Assembly: GCF_000733865.1 (NCBI RefSeq)
Contig: NZ_JPOK01000006.1
Coordinates: 46,169 to 110,168, forward strand
Direction: 5' to 3'
Source: Mycoplasma buteonis
GTDB taxonomy: Bacteria; Bacillota_I; Bacilli_A; Mycoplasmatales; Metamycoplasmataceae
DNA length: 64,000 bases
Shown: piece after piece, positions 46,988 through 59,715 of the stretch
Layout: the number at the start of each line of letters is the position of its first letter
Position numbering within the stretch: the first letter of the stretch is position 1
The notes under the pieces: generated by a model
Database searches by the model: none
What the model saw: the letters and a program-made list of their open reading frames with translations, nothing else
Told to the model about the DNA's origin: nothing
Program-made: the position numbers and the translations under genes

Positions 46988-49198
46988 ATGAGAACAGAAG
47001 TAGAAAAATATAAAGGTGTTTTTATAAAAATTTTTAAACAAGAAGAAAACAAATGAGCACTTATGTGTTTCCAAGATACCAAAAAAAATCAAACAATGAC
47101 AGTGTTTTGTACAGGGTACACTCCCAAATTAAGAACTAACTATGAAATAGAAGTTACGGATAATTCTTCAAAATATAAAAACAGTAAAAGACTAGTTAAA
47201 TATGTACCTTGCTTAGAAGAGGTTACTGAAATTAATTGAGAAGATTTTTTTTCAAAAAATATTTCTGGTGTAGGTAAAAGAACTGCACAAATAATTAATG
47301 ATGAATTTGGATACAAAGTTTTTGATTTAATTAATGATTTAGACACGAATAGAGAATATCTTTTAAAATTTATGTCGGAAAAACAACTTCAAGGTTTTTT
47401 GCAGTTTTATTCTGAAAAAAATAATCGTGATTTAGTTAAAAGTCTAACTCAAAATGGACCTGAAAATAATGAGAATATTAAGTTTTTTTATGAACATAAT
47501 TTAATTGATTTATATGAATTTCTTAACAACACTTTTGAAATTAAAAATTTTGTCGAATACTATAAAATGAATAATCCGTATAACTTGTATTTAACTTATA
47601 ATTTCGATCTTTTTAAAATAGATAATTTTGCAATTTTACTTGGTTGAAACCCTAAATCTATTCAGCGTTTTAAAGCTTTTTTACATAAAGTTATGAAAGA
47701 TTTAGAAGAAGATAATTCAACGATTATTAATTCAAAAGAAGTTGCAACAAATTTGCTTAGCTACATCGACATGGATTTTGATTTTTTTCAAGACATGATT
47801 ACACAGCAAATTCAAAATGATTTTATTAAAACTAAATGAATTGATGGTAATTTGTACTTTACCCTTACTAGCACATACGAAAAAGAAGAGTTTATATCTA
47901 AAACTTTAAAAAACATCCAAAAAAATTCATCTTTTTTGCTAAAAAGTTTAAACTTAGATACTTTAAATAAACTATCAGAGCAACAAAAAGAAGCTTACAA
48001 TTCTTTTTTAACTCAAAATGTTTTAGTTATAACTGGTGGACCAGGAACAGGAAAAAGTTTTTTAATAGAAAAAATTAAAAATACATTAAATGAAAATGGG
48101 TACAAAAATGAAAAAGAATATGTAATTCTTGCACCAACAGGTCGAGCTGCTACTAATGTTAGCTCTAAAATTAATGCAAAAGTCAAGACAATTCATAGCT
48201 TTTTAAAAATTAAAGATGATGATGAGCCAGAACAAGAAGATGAAGATCGTGATTTAATTAAAGTTTTAATTATTGATGAGTTTTCAATGGTTAATTTAAA
48301 TATTTTTTATAAATTATTGGCAAATTTACCAAACTTAAAGAAAATAGTTTTAATTGGTGACGTTGATCAATTACCTGCAATTGGTCCAGGTAATTTATTA
48401 AGCGATATTATCAATGCGAATTTATTTGAAACAAAATATTTATATGATTTTTTCAGAAGCGATTCGAAAGAAATTTGACAACATTTTAATAATATTAAAA
48501 TGCAAAAGGCACCACTTTTTAGTGATGGTGTAGTAGAACTACTTAACTTTGATACTTTAGATTCAAAAAATAAAATATTAAAGCTTTACGAAAATTCAGT
48601 TAAAGAATTTGGTTTAAAAAATACTATTTTACTTGCTCCAATGTATAAAGGTGCAGATGGATTAGTTATCTTAAATAATTTAATTCAAAGTAAAATTAAT
48701 CCAGATGCAAAAGAGGTGTATAAAAGTAAACGCTTAGGGACAGATGTTGTTTATAAAATAAATGATCGGGTAATGCAAACGGAAAATAGAATTGGTGATG
48801 AAGTTTTCAATGGTGATTTTGGAACAATAATAGATGTTAAAAATAATCCTTTCAAAAAAAGTGATAAAAAAATCGTGGTAAGTTTTACTAATGAATTTAC
48901 AAATATTACAAAATACATTGAATATAGTGAAAGAGAATTTAGAGAGCAGATTATTTTAGGTTACGGTGTTACAGTACATAAATTTCAAGGTAGCGAAATT
49001 GATAATGTGATGTTTTTAGTTCATCCTTCACATAGATTTATGCTTACTAAAAAAATGCTTTATACAGCCACATCCAGAGCTAAACAAAAGCTGACAATTA
49101 TTACACCAAATGAAGATTTTTATCGAGATTTATTAATATATCCTGAACGAAAAAAAGAAAATATTTATACTAATTTACTAAATTTATTGAAGGAGTAA
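46988..49198 (+). CDS. RecD2-like SF1B DNA helicase
   Basis: 736 residues with TGA as Trp. A helix-hairpin-helix-like segment (ISGVGKRTAQII) sits near 90-102, as in RecD2/YrrC. The helicase core shows Walker A ITGGPGTGKSF near 347, Walker B LIIDEFSMVN near 427, GDVDQLPAIGPG near 457, and the C-terminal YGVTVHKFQGSEIDNV and YTATSRAKQ motifs. RecD2 proteins work without RecBC in 5'-3' unwinding linked to repair and replication fork maintenance. The N-terminal ~300 residues are less conserved but end in an OB-like pattern. Translation may start on a near-leaderless mRNA. pth follows with its ribosome site inside the end of this gene. Confidence 0.88.
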
Positions 49199-49200
49199 TT

Positions 49201-49776
49201 ATGAAATTAATTGTTGGATTAGGAAATCCAGGCGATCAATATAAATTCACAAGACACAACGCTGGTTTTTTAGTTATTGATCGTATTTGTCAAAAATTAA
49301 ATGTTACAATGCAAAAAAGCAAATTTAACGGAGAATACGTAAAAATAGATGACTTAGTAATTGCTAAACCTTTAACATATATGAATAATTCAGGTCAATT
49401 TGTTAGTGCGATAGCTAATTATTTTAAAATTTTACCTGATGATATATTAATAATCCATGATGAAAAAGACTTTCCGTTAGGTAAAAGTAGCATTAAAATA
49501 GGTGGTAGTGGCGGAAGCCATAATGGAGTATTAAGCATAATTGAACAATTAGGTAACAAAAACTTTAAAAGATTAAAAATTGGTATTGATGTTCCACATC
49601 AATCACAATTACGTGATTTCGTTTTAGGACGCTTTAGTGAAGATGAATTAAAAATTTTAAACAAAATAATTGAACGTGCAGCTGATGCTTCAATTGATTT
49701 TGCTTTTAATGATATTGTTGCTGTAATGAATAAATTTAATTCAAAAAAAATTTATAATGAAGTTTCTGAAAAATAA
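49201..49776 (+). CDS. pth: Peptidyl-tRNA hydrolase
   Basis: 191 residues. It frees tRNA from stalled peptidyl-tRNAs. Conserved residues are in VGLGNPG (5-11), the catalytic-His segment TRHNAGF (about 18-24), KPLTYMNNSGQ near 60, IHDEKDFPLGK near 91 with the catalytic Asp, and GSGGSHNG near 104. The family's DDLDLP is DEKDFPLGK here, a mild variation. AAGGAG is eight bases upstream. The end overlaps tilS by 20 bases. Confidence 0.96.
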   Translation: MKLIVGLGNPGDQYKFTRHNAGFLVIDRICQKLNVTMQKSKFNGEYVKIDDLVIAKPLTYMNNSGQFVSAIANYFKILPDDILIIHDEKDFPLGKSSIKIGGSGGSHNGVLSIIEQLGNKNFKRLKIGIDVPHQSQLRDFVLGRFSEDELKILNKIIERAADASIDFAFNDIVAVMNKFNSKKIYNEVSEK

Positions 49777-50635
49777 AAAAATAATTTTAGCTGTCAGCGG
49801 TGGACCTGACAGCATGTTTTTATTAAATAAATATAAGAAATATAACATTACAGTAGCTTTTATTAATTACAACCAAAGGGAAAATAGCTATATTGATGAA
49901 CAAATTGTGTCCGTTTTTTGTTCACAACACAACATAAATTTACTTAAATTATGTGTGAATAAAAATGATTATCAAGGTGGTAATTTTCAAAATTGGGCAA
50001 GAGAAATTAGATATAAATTTTTTAAAGAAATTTATATTAAAGAAAAAGCTGATTATTTATTTACAGCACACCATTTAGATGATTTTTTAGAAACTGCAAT
50101 TATGCAAAAAGAGAGTCATAGATTTACTTTCTTTTACGGTATTAAGAAAAATAGCTACTTAAATGGAATGAAAATTTATCGTCCTTTTGTTAATAGATAT
50201 TTTAAAAAAACTATATTAAAAAAGTGTGAAAAGAAAAATATACCTTTTGCAGTTGATTACACAAATGAAATACCTAAATATACTAGAAATAAAATTAGAT
50301 TAACAAATCAAAATAAAAGTTTTTTTTCAAAATATTTGATGTATTTATGATTTAAAAATAAAAATCTTAGTTTAAAAAATATTGAAAATTCAGTTAATTT
50401 AGAATATAAAATTTGAAAAGAAAAAGATTTTAGTCAAGATTTATTTGAGCTACTAAAATATAAAAATGAACTAATTTTCAAATTAATTAATAATCAATTT
50501 GAAAATATAGAATTAAGTACTAAAAAAATAAATTCAATAGTTCAATTTGTGCTATCACCTAATAGAACAAGCAAATATTTACTCAAAAAAGATGTTTATT
50601 TAATAAAAAACAAGGGACAAATATTATTTAAATAA
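49757..50635 (+). CDS. tilS: tRNA-Ile lysidine synthetase
   Basis: 292 residues. It ligates lysine to C34 of tRNA-Ile(CAU) using ATP so that it reads AUA. The PP-loop is LAVSGGPDSM with SGGPDS at 14-19, followed by FTAHHLDDFLETAIM and YRPF. The C-terminal domain of Bacillus TilS is much reduced. The chosen ATG overlaps pth; AATGAAG gives the only Met before the motif. Confidence 0.93.
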
Positions 50636-50683
50636 TATAAAATTTATATATTATTGTAAATTAAATAATATAGAAAGGAATTT

Positions 50684-52729
50684 ATGAAAAACAAGAAAAA
50701 AAGTGCATGAACAACTGTTCTTTCAGTTATTGTTCTTTTAGCTCTTGCTGGAGTAATAATTTGAGCATCATTTTTCCGTGGTGTAAACACACGAGTAGAA
50801 ACATTAAGTAATTTTCAAAAATTCATGGTTGATGCTTCAGAAAACACTTCTGACGGCACTTATTTTAAAAGTATAGTTTTTGATCAAGTTGCAAATACTT
50901 TTAAAGTTGAATATTTTAAAGATAATAAATTACAGTCATTTTTAGTGTATGGTAATTTAGGTTTATTAAGTGAAAATTCAAGATCTTTATTAACAGGAAC
51001 GGAAATTTATTTAGGTCCAGTAATTTCAGATATTAAGCCAACTCCTTTTATGTCAAACCCACAAGTTATGGGTTCATTTAGTGGAACAAAATTTGAAGGA
51101 CCTAGTGTATTCTTACAAATTGTAATTTCATTAATACCTGTTTTAATTCTTGCAGCTGTATTTGTTTGATTTTATAGAGCACAATCAAAAGCAATGAATG
51201 GTGGAGCAAATCCTTTTGGTGATAAAGGACCAGCACAACTAATTAAATCTGATAAGAAATTTTCAGATGTAGCTGGAAATAAAGAACCAATTGAAGAAAT
51301 TAAAGAAATTGTGGATTATTTAAAAAATCCTAAAAAATACGAAATTTCTGGTGCTAGAATGCCTAGAGGTATTCTACTCGGTGGTCCTCCAGGGACAGGA
51401 AAAACATTACTAGCTAAAGCGACAGCAGGAGAAGCTAACGTTCCATTTTACTTTGTTTCTGCTTCTAACTTTGTTGAGCTTTTTGTTGGTATGGGAGCAA
51501 AAAGAGTAAGACAAGTTATAGCAGAAGCTCGTAAAAATTCACCTGCAATTATTTTTATTGATGAGCTTGATGCTATAGGAAGAACACGTGGTAGTGGAAT
51601 TGGTGGAGGACACGATGAACGTGAACAAACACTTAACCAATTACTTGTTGAAATGGATGGTATTAAAGAAAACTCAGGTCTTTTATTTGTGGCTGCTACA
51701 AACCGTACTGACGTTTTAGATCCTGCTCTTACACGTCCTGGTCGTTTTGATCGTGTAATTACAGTTGGATTACCAGATGTAAAAGAAAGAGAAGAAATTC
51801 TAAAATTACATGCTAAAGGAAAACGTTTTAATGATAATGTTGATTTTAGTAGAGTTGCAAAAAGAACACCTGGTTTTTCAGGTGCCCAACTTGAAAACGT
51901 TATTAATGAAGCTGTTTTATTATCTGTACGTGAAAATGCACAAGCTATTAGTCTAGATTTAATTGACGAAGCAATTGATAGAGTTATGGCGGGACCTGCT
52001 AAAAAATCTAGAACAATTACACAAGAAGAACTTACTCTTGTAGCTTATCATGAAGCCGGTCACGCAGTTGTAGGTATTAAAATTCCAGGAGGGAATAAAG
52101 TTCAAAAAATAACAATTATTCCTCGTGGTCAAGCTGGTGGTTACAACTTAATGATGCCCGAAAATGAAAAGTACAACTATACAAAAGAAGAACTTTTAGC
52201 ATCTATTGCTAGTTTCATGGGTGGTAGAGCTGCCGAAGAAATCATTTATGGTACAGATAAAATTACAACTGGTGCTTCTGATGATATTAATAAAGCTACT
52301 TCAATCGCAAGAAGAATGGTTACTGAATTTGGTATGAGTGATTTAGGACCTATTAAATATCAAGAAGAAGGTGGAAGTCCTTTCTTAGGTAAAACATTAG
52401 CAACAAGTTCAAGTATTTCTAATCAAATAAGTCATGAAATTGATTTGGAAGTTCGTAAAATTATTTTAGAAGCAAAAGAAATTGCTATAAAAGTTATTAA
52501 AGAAAACACAAAATTATTAGAATTAATCAAAACATTACTTTTAGAAAAAGAAACAATTATTTCTGAAGAGATTGATTATATAGCAGAACATCTTGAACTC
52601 CCTCCTAAAAAAGTAGATGAGAAAATTGAAGAAGATCACTTTCAAAGTGTTGACGATTTAATTAAAAAGAGCGAAAATATAATTGAAGAAAAAAATAAAC
52701 AAACTCCAGAGTTAAATGAAAGTAAATAA
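50684..52729 (+). CDS. ftsH: ATP-dependent membrane protease FtsH
   Basis: 681 residues. It degrades misassembled membrane proteins and short-lived regulators. Two membrane segments (about 12-30 and 145-165) flank an extracellular domain. The AAA+ domain has Walker [13 protein letters not shown] near 234, Walker [12 protein letters not shown] and the second region of homology [18 protein letters not shown]. The zinc protease site is [11 protein letters not shown] near 454 (HEAGH). The C-terminal tail is acidic. AAAGGAA is the ribosome site. A 48-base gap after tilS makes it an operon member or separately promoted. Confidence 0.97.
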
Positions 52730-52732
52730 TTT

Positions 52733-52757
52733 AAAAAACGCTAAATGCGTTTTTTTA
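52733..52757 (+). terminator. ftsH terminator
   Basis: AAAAACGC-taaat-GCGTTTTT plus T-run. Confidence 0.85.
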
Positions 52758-52918
52758 TTTCATTTTTAATAAAAAAAATACCAAAAAATAGATAAAAATC
52801 ACGTATTTTTATAAAGTAAAGTAAAATATAAATTAATTTATATTATTAAATATTTTTTAAACTTAAATGCATAAAAATTATAAAAATATAGACATTCTTA
52901 TGTCGTGAAAGGTATTTT

Positions 52919-55900
52919 ATGAGTAAAAAATCAACTATTATTACAGCAGGAGCAGTAACTGCAGCTTTTGCTATTGGTGGAGGTATATGAACTAGTCTTT
53001 TAAACACTGATACAAAAGAACAAGAAGGTAATGAAATTGAACACCTGACAGTTGAAGATCTTTTTAATAAACTTCAAGACTTACAAGCAAAATTAAACGA
53101 AAAAGGTGTATCAATTTTTAATGAAGAAATTGAAGATAAGAGAACTGCTCTTAACCAACTTTCTTCACAAGTTTTAGATAGTGATTTTAATGATAAATTT
53201 CAGTCATTAATAAATGATGTTAATTTACTAGAAGAAAAAATTAATAAATATTTACAGCTTCTAAAAGATTTAGAAGATGCATATAATCTAGGAAATAGTT
53301 ATAATCAAAAAATTAAATCAGAACACCCTACAATTTCTACCAAGAAATTAGAAAATTCTTTAGAAAATGCTATAAATTTAACAATAGATTCTTTATTTGA
53401 AGATATTTTGGAAGCTAAAAATAACATAGAAAACGCTAAAAATGAATTAGAGTATCAAATAAATGAATTTGATAGAATAAATAATTTAAAGAGAAATGAA
53501 ATTTTAGAATTAATCAATCAAGCACAAGATAAAGAACAACAATTACGTGACAATAATCAAAAAGATTTCGCTAATGAACTAAACGAATTAATTGATAAAT
53601 TAGAAAACTTAAAAAACTCAGAAAATTTAGATAATAATCAACTAGATGAACTTAAAAAAGAAGTTTTGGATTTAATTGAAAAAAGTAAAAAGCAAGCAAA
53701 ATTATTTAAAGAAATTAAAGATAAGACAGAAGAAATAAAAAGCTTAGCTAACGGAATTAATGATAAAAATCAAAATAAAGTATTCGACAAATTAAATGAG
53801 TTAATTCAAAAAGGTGAAAATACAAAGATTAATGATAGTGTTAATAATTTAACAAAGACTTTGGAAGAATTGAATAAAGAATTAAATAAATTAAATATTA
53901 GAGAAAAAACAGAAGCAGAAACTTTAAATAAAGACTTAAATGACTTGTTTAATAAGTATAAAAATGATGAAACTATTTCAATTCCTGAAAAATTAAAAGA
54001 CTTTTTAGATAATAACTCAAAACCTGAGAACAAAGAAAATTTATCTGATTTAAATAATTATAATAATGAAGCTAAAAAAATGCTTTCTGATTTGGAAAAT
54101 GCTATTAAATCTTCAAAAGGTAAGAAGGAACTATCAGAAACAAAATTAGAAAACAAAATTAATCAACTAGAAAATTTAATTAATTCAGATAAATATAAAG
54201 ATTCAAATTTTAATAATATTAAATCAAATCTTGAAAATGAGCTTTCAGATTCAAAAGTTCTTTTAGATATGATTAAAAATTCTGCTAGTGATTTATCAGA
54301 TGATAAAAAAGAAAATCTTATTAATGAGGAAGTTGAAAAAATTAATGAATTAATTAAGAGTTCAGCTGTTGAAAAAGATGCTAAAGAGACAGCACTTAAT
54401 AATTTAAATAGTCTTAATTCTGAAGCTGATCAAGTTATTAAAGATTTAAAAAATAATGATTTTGATTCTACAGAATTAGAAACAGCTAATAATAATTCGC
54501 TTCTTGCTATTAGTAATTTAGATTCTAATGAAATTGAAGAACGTGTTAAAAATTTAACAACAGAAATTAGTAAAGCAAAAGAAAAAATTCAAAATGGCAA
54601 AACTGAAGTTCAAACTCAAATTAATGAAAAAATTAAAGAAGCAAAAGGTTTAATTACAGATTTATATAAAGAAAGCTTAAGTGATCAAGCTAAATCTTTA
54701 GAAAACTCAATTAATAATTCTATTAATAGTAATGATAGTGTTACTATTCCGGAATTAAACAAAGAACTAGAAAATTTAAACAAAGAAATTAGTAAAGCAA
54801 AAAGTAATTTAGCTGAAAGAGAAAAGCAAAAAGAAGCAGAAATTAATAAATTACGTAGTCTTGAAGAGGAATTAAAAACACTTACTCCAAATCAAGATTT
54901 AATGCTTGATAATATCACAAATTTAATTAATTCAGCAATTAATGATTCACAAAAAATAACTAATAAAAACACTTTAGAAGAAATTAAAAATGCAATTAAA
55001 AAAATAGAATCTAAAAAAGATTTTATTAACCAAGAAAAACAAAATAAAATTCAAAGTTTAGAAAAAATAGATAAAACAGTCCAGAAAGCTAAACAAGTAC
55101 TTGGTAAATTAAAAGAACTAGGACTTAATTCGTCGGATTTAGAAAACGCTTTACAAAAGTCTACTAATAATTTAGGAACAAAAAACTCTGATGCAGTAAA
55201 TACTCTTAATGAAATTTTAGAAAACGCAATTAAATCTGCAAATAAATTAATTTCAAAACAAAGTGATAAAGCGTTAGAAGATTTAAATAATAAAATTGTT
55301 GAAGCAAATATTTTAGCGAATAATCTTAGAGATCCTGAACTTAAAAACGATTTAAAAAAACTTCAAAACGCAATTACTAATGCAGAACAAAATAATAATG
55401 ATTTATCTAAAGAACAATTAAAAGCAAAAGAGATTGAACTACAAGCAGCTATTGATGAAGCTAAAAGAGCAAAAAAAATAAATGAAGAAGAAAAACAAAA
55501 CGCTTTAACAGAATTGGAAAAAGCAAAAGAAGCTCTCGACAATCAAAAAATAGATGATAATAATTACAAAAATGTTAATAATGATATTAACGAAGCATTA
55601 AAAAAAGCTAATATTGTTAATTCTACTAATACACTTAAAGAAATTAAAGATGCGATTAAGAATTTAGAGGAAGCAAAAGAAAAAGCTGTTAATGAAAAAA
55701 GTGCAAAAGAACAAGAAATTAATACTTTAAATGCAAAGATTGAACAAGCAAGAACGATTTCTGAAAAATTAAAAAATAATGGATTAAGCTCATCAACTAT
55801 TGAAAATGTAATTAATGATACTCAAGCTGAAGTTCCTTCAAGAAATTCGATAGAAGTTAGAAAACTTTTAGAAAATCTTAATAATTCAATAAATGAAGCG

Positions 55901-58900
55901 AATAATACTTTGACAGCTGCAAAAAATGAAGCTACTGAAAATTTAAATAATTTAATTGAGCAAGCACAAAGTTTAACAGAAACAATGAGCGAATCTGCAC
56001 TTGCAAGTACAAAAGCAAAATTAGAAAACGCAATTAAATCAGCAAGTCCACTAGATGGTGATACAGTTTTAAAATTAAAAAATAAATTAAGTTCTTTACA
56101 AGCTGCTCTTGATGAGGCTAAAGAAACACAATATAAAAATAACTTAGATAAACAAAAACAAGCTAAAGATGATGAATTAAGAGAGCTTGAAAAAGAAATT
56201 TTAGGATTAGTACCTGCTAATGTCAATAATTTTGATAATATTAAAAAATTAGCTAATCAAGCGGTAGATAAATCTAAAAAAGTTACAAAAGATAACTCAA
56301 CTTTAAAAGTGATTGAAAACGAAATTGATTCTTTAAAAAACACAAAAGAAGAACTTATTGCTGAAAAATTAGAAAAAGAAAATAATTTAAGCTTATTAAA
56401 AACAAAACATGAAGAAGCTAAGAAGGTACTAGAAGATTTAAAATCAAATGGCGTTGACACAACTGCGTTACAAAGCTCAATTAATCTAACTAATCCTAAT
56501 AATAATCAATTAGTAACAAACAAACCTGCTGTAGACATTAAATCTTTAATTAGTAATTTAGAAAATGCTATTAACAAAGCTCAAAATGATATTGTTACTG
56601 CAAAAGAAGTGGCTAAAGCAGCTTTAAACAAAATTATTGATAAAGCAAATGCCTTAAAAGATTTAATGTCTGATACAGATTTATCAGAAGAAAAATCTAA
56701 TTTAGAAAACGCTATTAATAATGCTCAAAATAATATTGATTCACTCAATGTTTCTCAAATTAAAGAAAGACAAAAAACTTTAGAAGAAGCATTAAAAAAT
56801 GCTCAACAAAAAGTTGATGAATATAACAAAAATAAAAATAAAAATTCAGAAATTGAAAAGCTTAGACAACTTGAAAACGATGTTAAATCAATTGTAAATT
56901 CAAGCGATCAAAATTTACAAAATGTTAAAAACATGATTCATGAAGCAATTAATGGTCAAAACGGTAGTGCCAAAGTAACAAAATCAAATTCAATTGAAGA
57001 AATAACATCTGCTATTCAAAAATTAAAAACTGCTCAAAATAGTATCCAAAGAGAAAAAGAAGCAAAAATAAATCAAATTGCTTCACTTTCAGCAGCAGAA
57101 GCGGAAATTGAAAAGATACTTGCTAAACTCAATCAAAATAATCAAATAAATTCTAAGAATGAATTAAAAAATAAACTTAATGAAATTAAAAACAATTTAA
57201 GTAACTTAAGTTCAGAAGAGATTAGACAAAAAATTAATAATTTAAAAACATTAGCAAAAGATAAAGCAAATGCTTTAAATGATTTAATTTTAAAAAGTAA
57301 AAAAGCTTTAGAAAATGAAATTGCAGAGGCTAAAAAATTAATGACAGCATTAAAAGACTCTGCTCTTATAGACCAAAAAAATAAAGTGCAAGCAGCAATT
57401 ACCAAAGCTCAAAAAGATTTAAAAAATAATACAGTTCCGTCTCTTCAAGAATCTCTTGGTAATTTAGTTAAAGTTGTTCAAAACGCTATTAACAAAATTG
57501 CTGATAATGATCTTAAGAAACAAAGAACATTTGAAGCAATTCAAGATTTAAAAAACAAAATTCAGGCAATTAACACTAACCCAAGACAAAATATCTTATC
57601 TAATATAGATCCTTTAAAAACAGAAGCTCTGAAAGATGTTGATAGTTTAACTAAAACTAGCGATAGCAAATTACTAGATGATATGCTTAAAAAGCTACAA
57701 ACAGCTAAATCAAATATTGAAAAAGAAATTAGTGATAAAAAATTAAATTTAGACAAACTTAGTGCAACACAACAAAAAGCTTTAGATTTAATTACTAAAT
57801 TAAATAATGCAAAAATTAATTCTCAACCATTAGAAAATGGAATTACAAGTTCTAACAATAATTTAGATAGTAGTACAGCTGGAGAAATTGAACAAGCTAA
57901 TCAAACACTTGAAGCATTAATTAAAAAAATGGATTCTGAACTTAGTGAAAAATCAAACAAAGAAAAAGAAGAAAAATTAAATGAGTTAGAAGCTTTAAAG
58001 AAAGCTGTAAAAAATATAGTATCTACTCAAGAAAAAGGATTTGATAATGTTCAAAGCTTAATTAATGAAGCTATTAGAAAAGCTGAAGCTTTAGGAACTG
58101 AGACATTATCAAACATTAATGATGCTATAAAAATATTAAAAGATGATAAAGTAATTATTGAAAATCAAAAAACAGAAAAGACTAAAGCTTTAACATCATT
58201 TAATTACTTAAAAAATACTGCTAATAGAGTTAAAAATCAATTGTCTAAGTTAGGTATCTTAAATACAGAAATTGATAATGTTTTAAATACTGCTGGAACA
58301 GATGAACAAATTAGTATTTCAACTCCTGAATCATTTGTTGGTTCAAATGGTATTAACACTAAATTAGAAAACGCAATTAAGAATACATTAATTCAGATGG
58401 TAAAAGCAGTTAGAAATGACAACAATAAAGCTGTAGATTTATTCTATTACGATCAAGCAAATGAACCATTTTCAATCAATGGTATTAGAATTGAACCAAA
58501 AGATTTCTTATCTAAAAAAGTTTCTTATAATAAAAAAGCAGTACAATCAATTTACGAGAATTTTAAATCTTCAGTAAATACAGATAATAAAGCTTATTCA
58601 GATGAAAAAATAAGTTTTGAAAACATTGGTAATTTAGAATTATTTCTAAATAACCTACTTGCAACCAGAAATTTAGCTATAACCGCGGCTCTTGGTGCAG
58701 CAAAAGATTGAGATTACCTTGGAAGTTACAAAAGATTTGCAAAAATGGAATCTTTAAGATATTTACCATTTAGAATTTTGTTAAAAACTCCAGAATACTG
58801 AAACATGGTTACTCCTTACGAAAATGGCACAATTAAGAGAGATGGATTTAGATGACAACAATCAAATGCAAATAGTTATACTGCATACTATACACAACCA

Positions 58901-59602
58901 AAAAGCGAGAATCAGATTAAAAACAACATTTTAGATGCTTCGCAGTTATTTTTTAAATGAATGCAACCAATTTCAAAAAACATGGAAGAAATTGATAAAT
59001 ATGTATTTTTTGAAACTTATCCATTAACTGATATCACTTCACTTGCCGATGAAAATGGTTTTTTAACTAAACTTATTAATGTAAACAAACACTTTATTGA
59101 TGTAGAAGCAAAAATTAAAAGTGCTAGTTCATCAGGTAGTGACTGAACTAATGTATTTAGAAGACTTACTAATACCGAAATGACAGCAATTTTCTATGTA
59201 TTTTATTCCGCAGTAGCTGGTGTTTTAGACACTGACTGAGGTAAAAATGAGTTACGTAACAAACAAAATTCATTTTCTACAATAGGTTTATCAGCTAATG
59301 AACTTTATAAAAAAGCTGGAGAAAGAGCTAAATCAGAAAATATTCCATATATTTTAAATACTGTTGGTCAATTTTGATCTTGAAGATACGAAGATTATGA
59401 TACTTTTATATCTGCAACAAATAAATTTAAAGAATGACTTATTACTGATAAATTCCTTGACAAGTTCTTTGATATTATCAAAGAATTAGATAAAAATACG
59501 GAAATTAGCACAATGCAACAATTTAAAGAATTATTTACTTATCCAACAGAAGTTATTATTCCACAGCAATTAAGAACAGCAAGAACTAGAAGTGCAAAAT
59601 AA
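52919..59602 (+). CDS. Giant coiled-coil surface protein with tandem repeats
   Basis: 2227 residues. The N-terminus (MSKKSTIITAGAVTAAFAIGGG) is a signal-anchor or uncleaved signal. From about residue 40 to 1900 the protein is Lys/Glu/Asn/Leu-rich helix with heptad patterns; Trp is absent between about 25 and 1930, and I see no Cys in the molecule. Homologous blocks recur with a step of roughly 220 residues, each opening with a (K/E)LRxLE-type helix and later AINKAxx and SIEEIxxAI helices; starts are near 644, 861, 1085, 1313, 1537 and 1685. FIVAR-like segments (LENAIxxAxxxL) are embedded. The last ~300 residues (WDYLGSYKRFAKMES onward) form a separate Trp/Tyr-rich domain. It resembles large mycoplasma Lmp/EbhA-like surface proteins, presumed adhesins or matrix-binding rods. 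AAAGG is the ribosome site. Downstream is the giant permease. Confidence 0.8.
54850..58200 (+). repeat. Divergent tandem ~220-residue protein repeats
   Basis: Within the giant protein, blocks beginning KLRSLEEELK, ALTELEKAKE, ELRELEKEIL, KLRQLENDVK, AIQDLKNKIQ and KLNELEALKK share the order of helices. Successive starts are about 217, 224, 228, 224 and 148 residues apart. The DNA copies are diverged, so recent slippage is unlikely. Confidence 0.65.
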
Positions 59603-59626
59603 AAAATCGCATAGGCGATTTTTTCT
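59601..59626 (+). terminator. Terminator of the giant surface protein gene
   Basis: AAAAAATCGC-atag-GCGATTTTTT. Confidence 0.85.
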
Positions 59627-59673
59627 TTTAAATTAGAGAAATACAGCTAAAAATTTTTAATTCTAAAATTTAG

Positions 59674-59679
59674 TATAAT
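59674..59679 (+). promoter_or_regulatory. -10 box of the large permease gene
   Basis: TATAAT 36 bases before the start; the ribosome site is AAAGAGG. Confidence 0.5.
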
Positions 59680-59715
59680 CATTTAATAATTTAATTCAAA
59701 GATAAAGAGGTATTT

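Noticed and set aside
53806..57756. Several minus-strand open frames inside the giant surface protein
   Set aside because: They are shadows of the low-complexity Lys/Asn/Glu-rich coding strand, giving Phe/Ser/Leu-rich products with no start signals.
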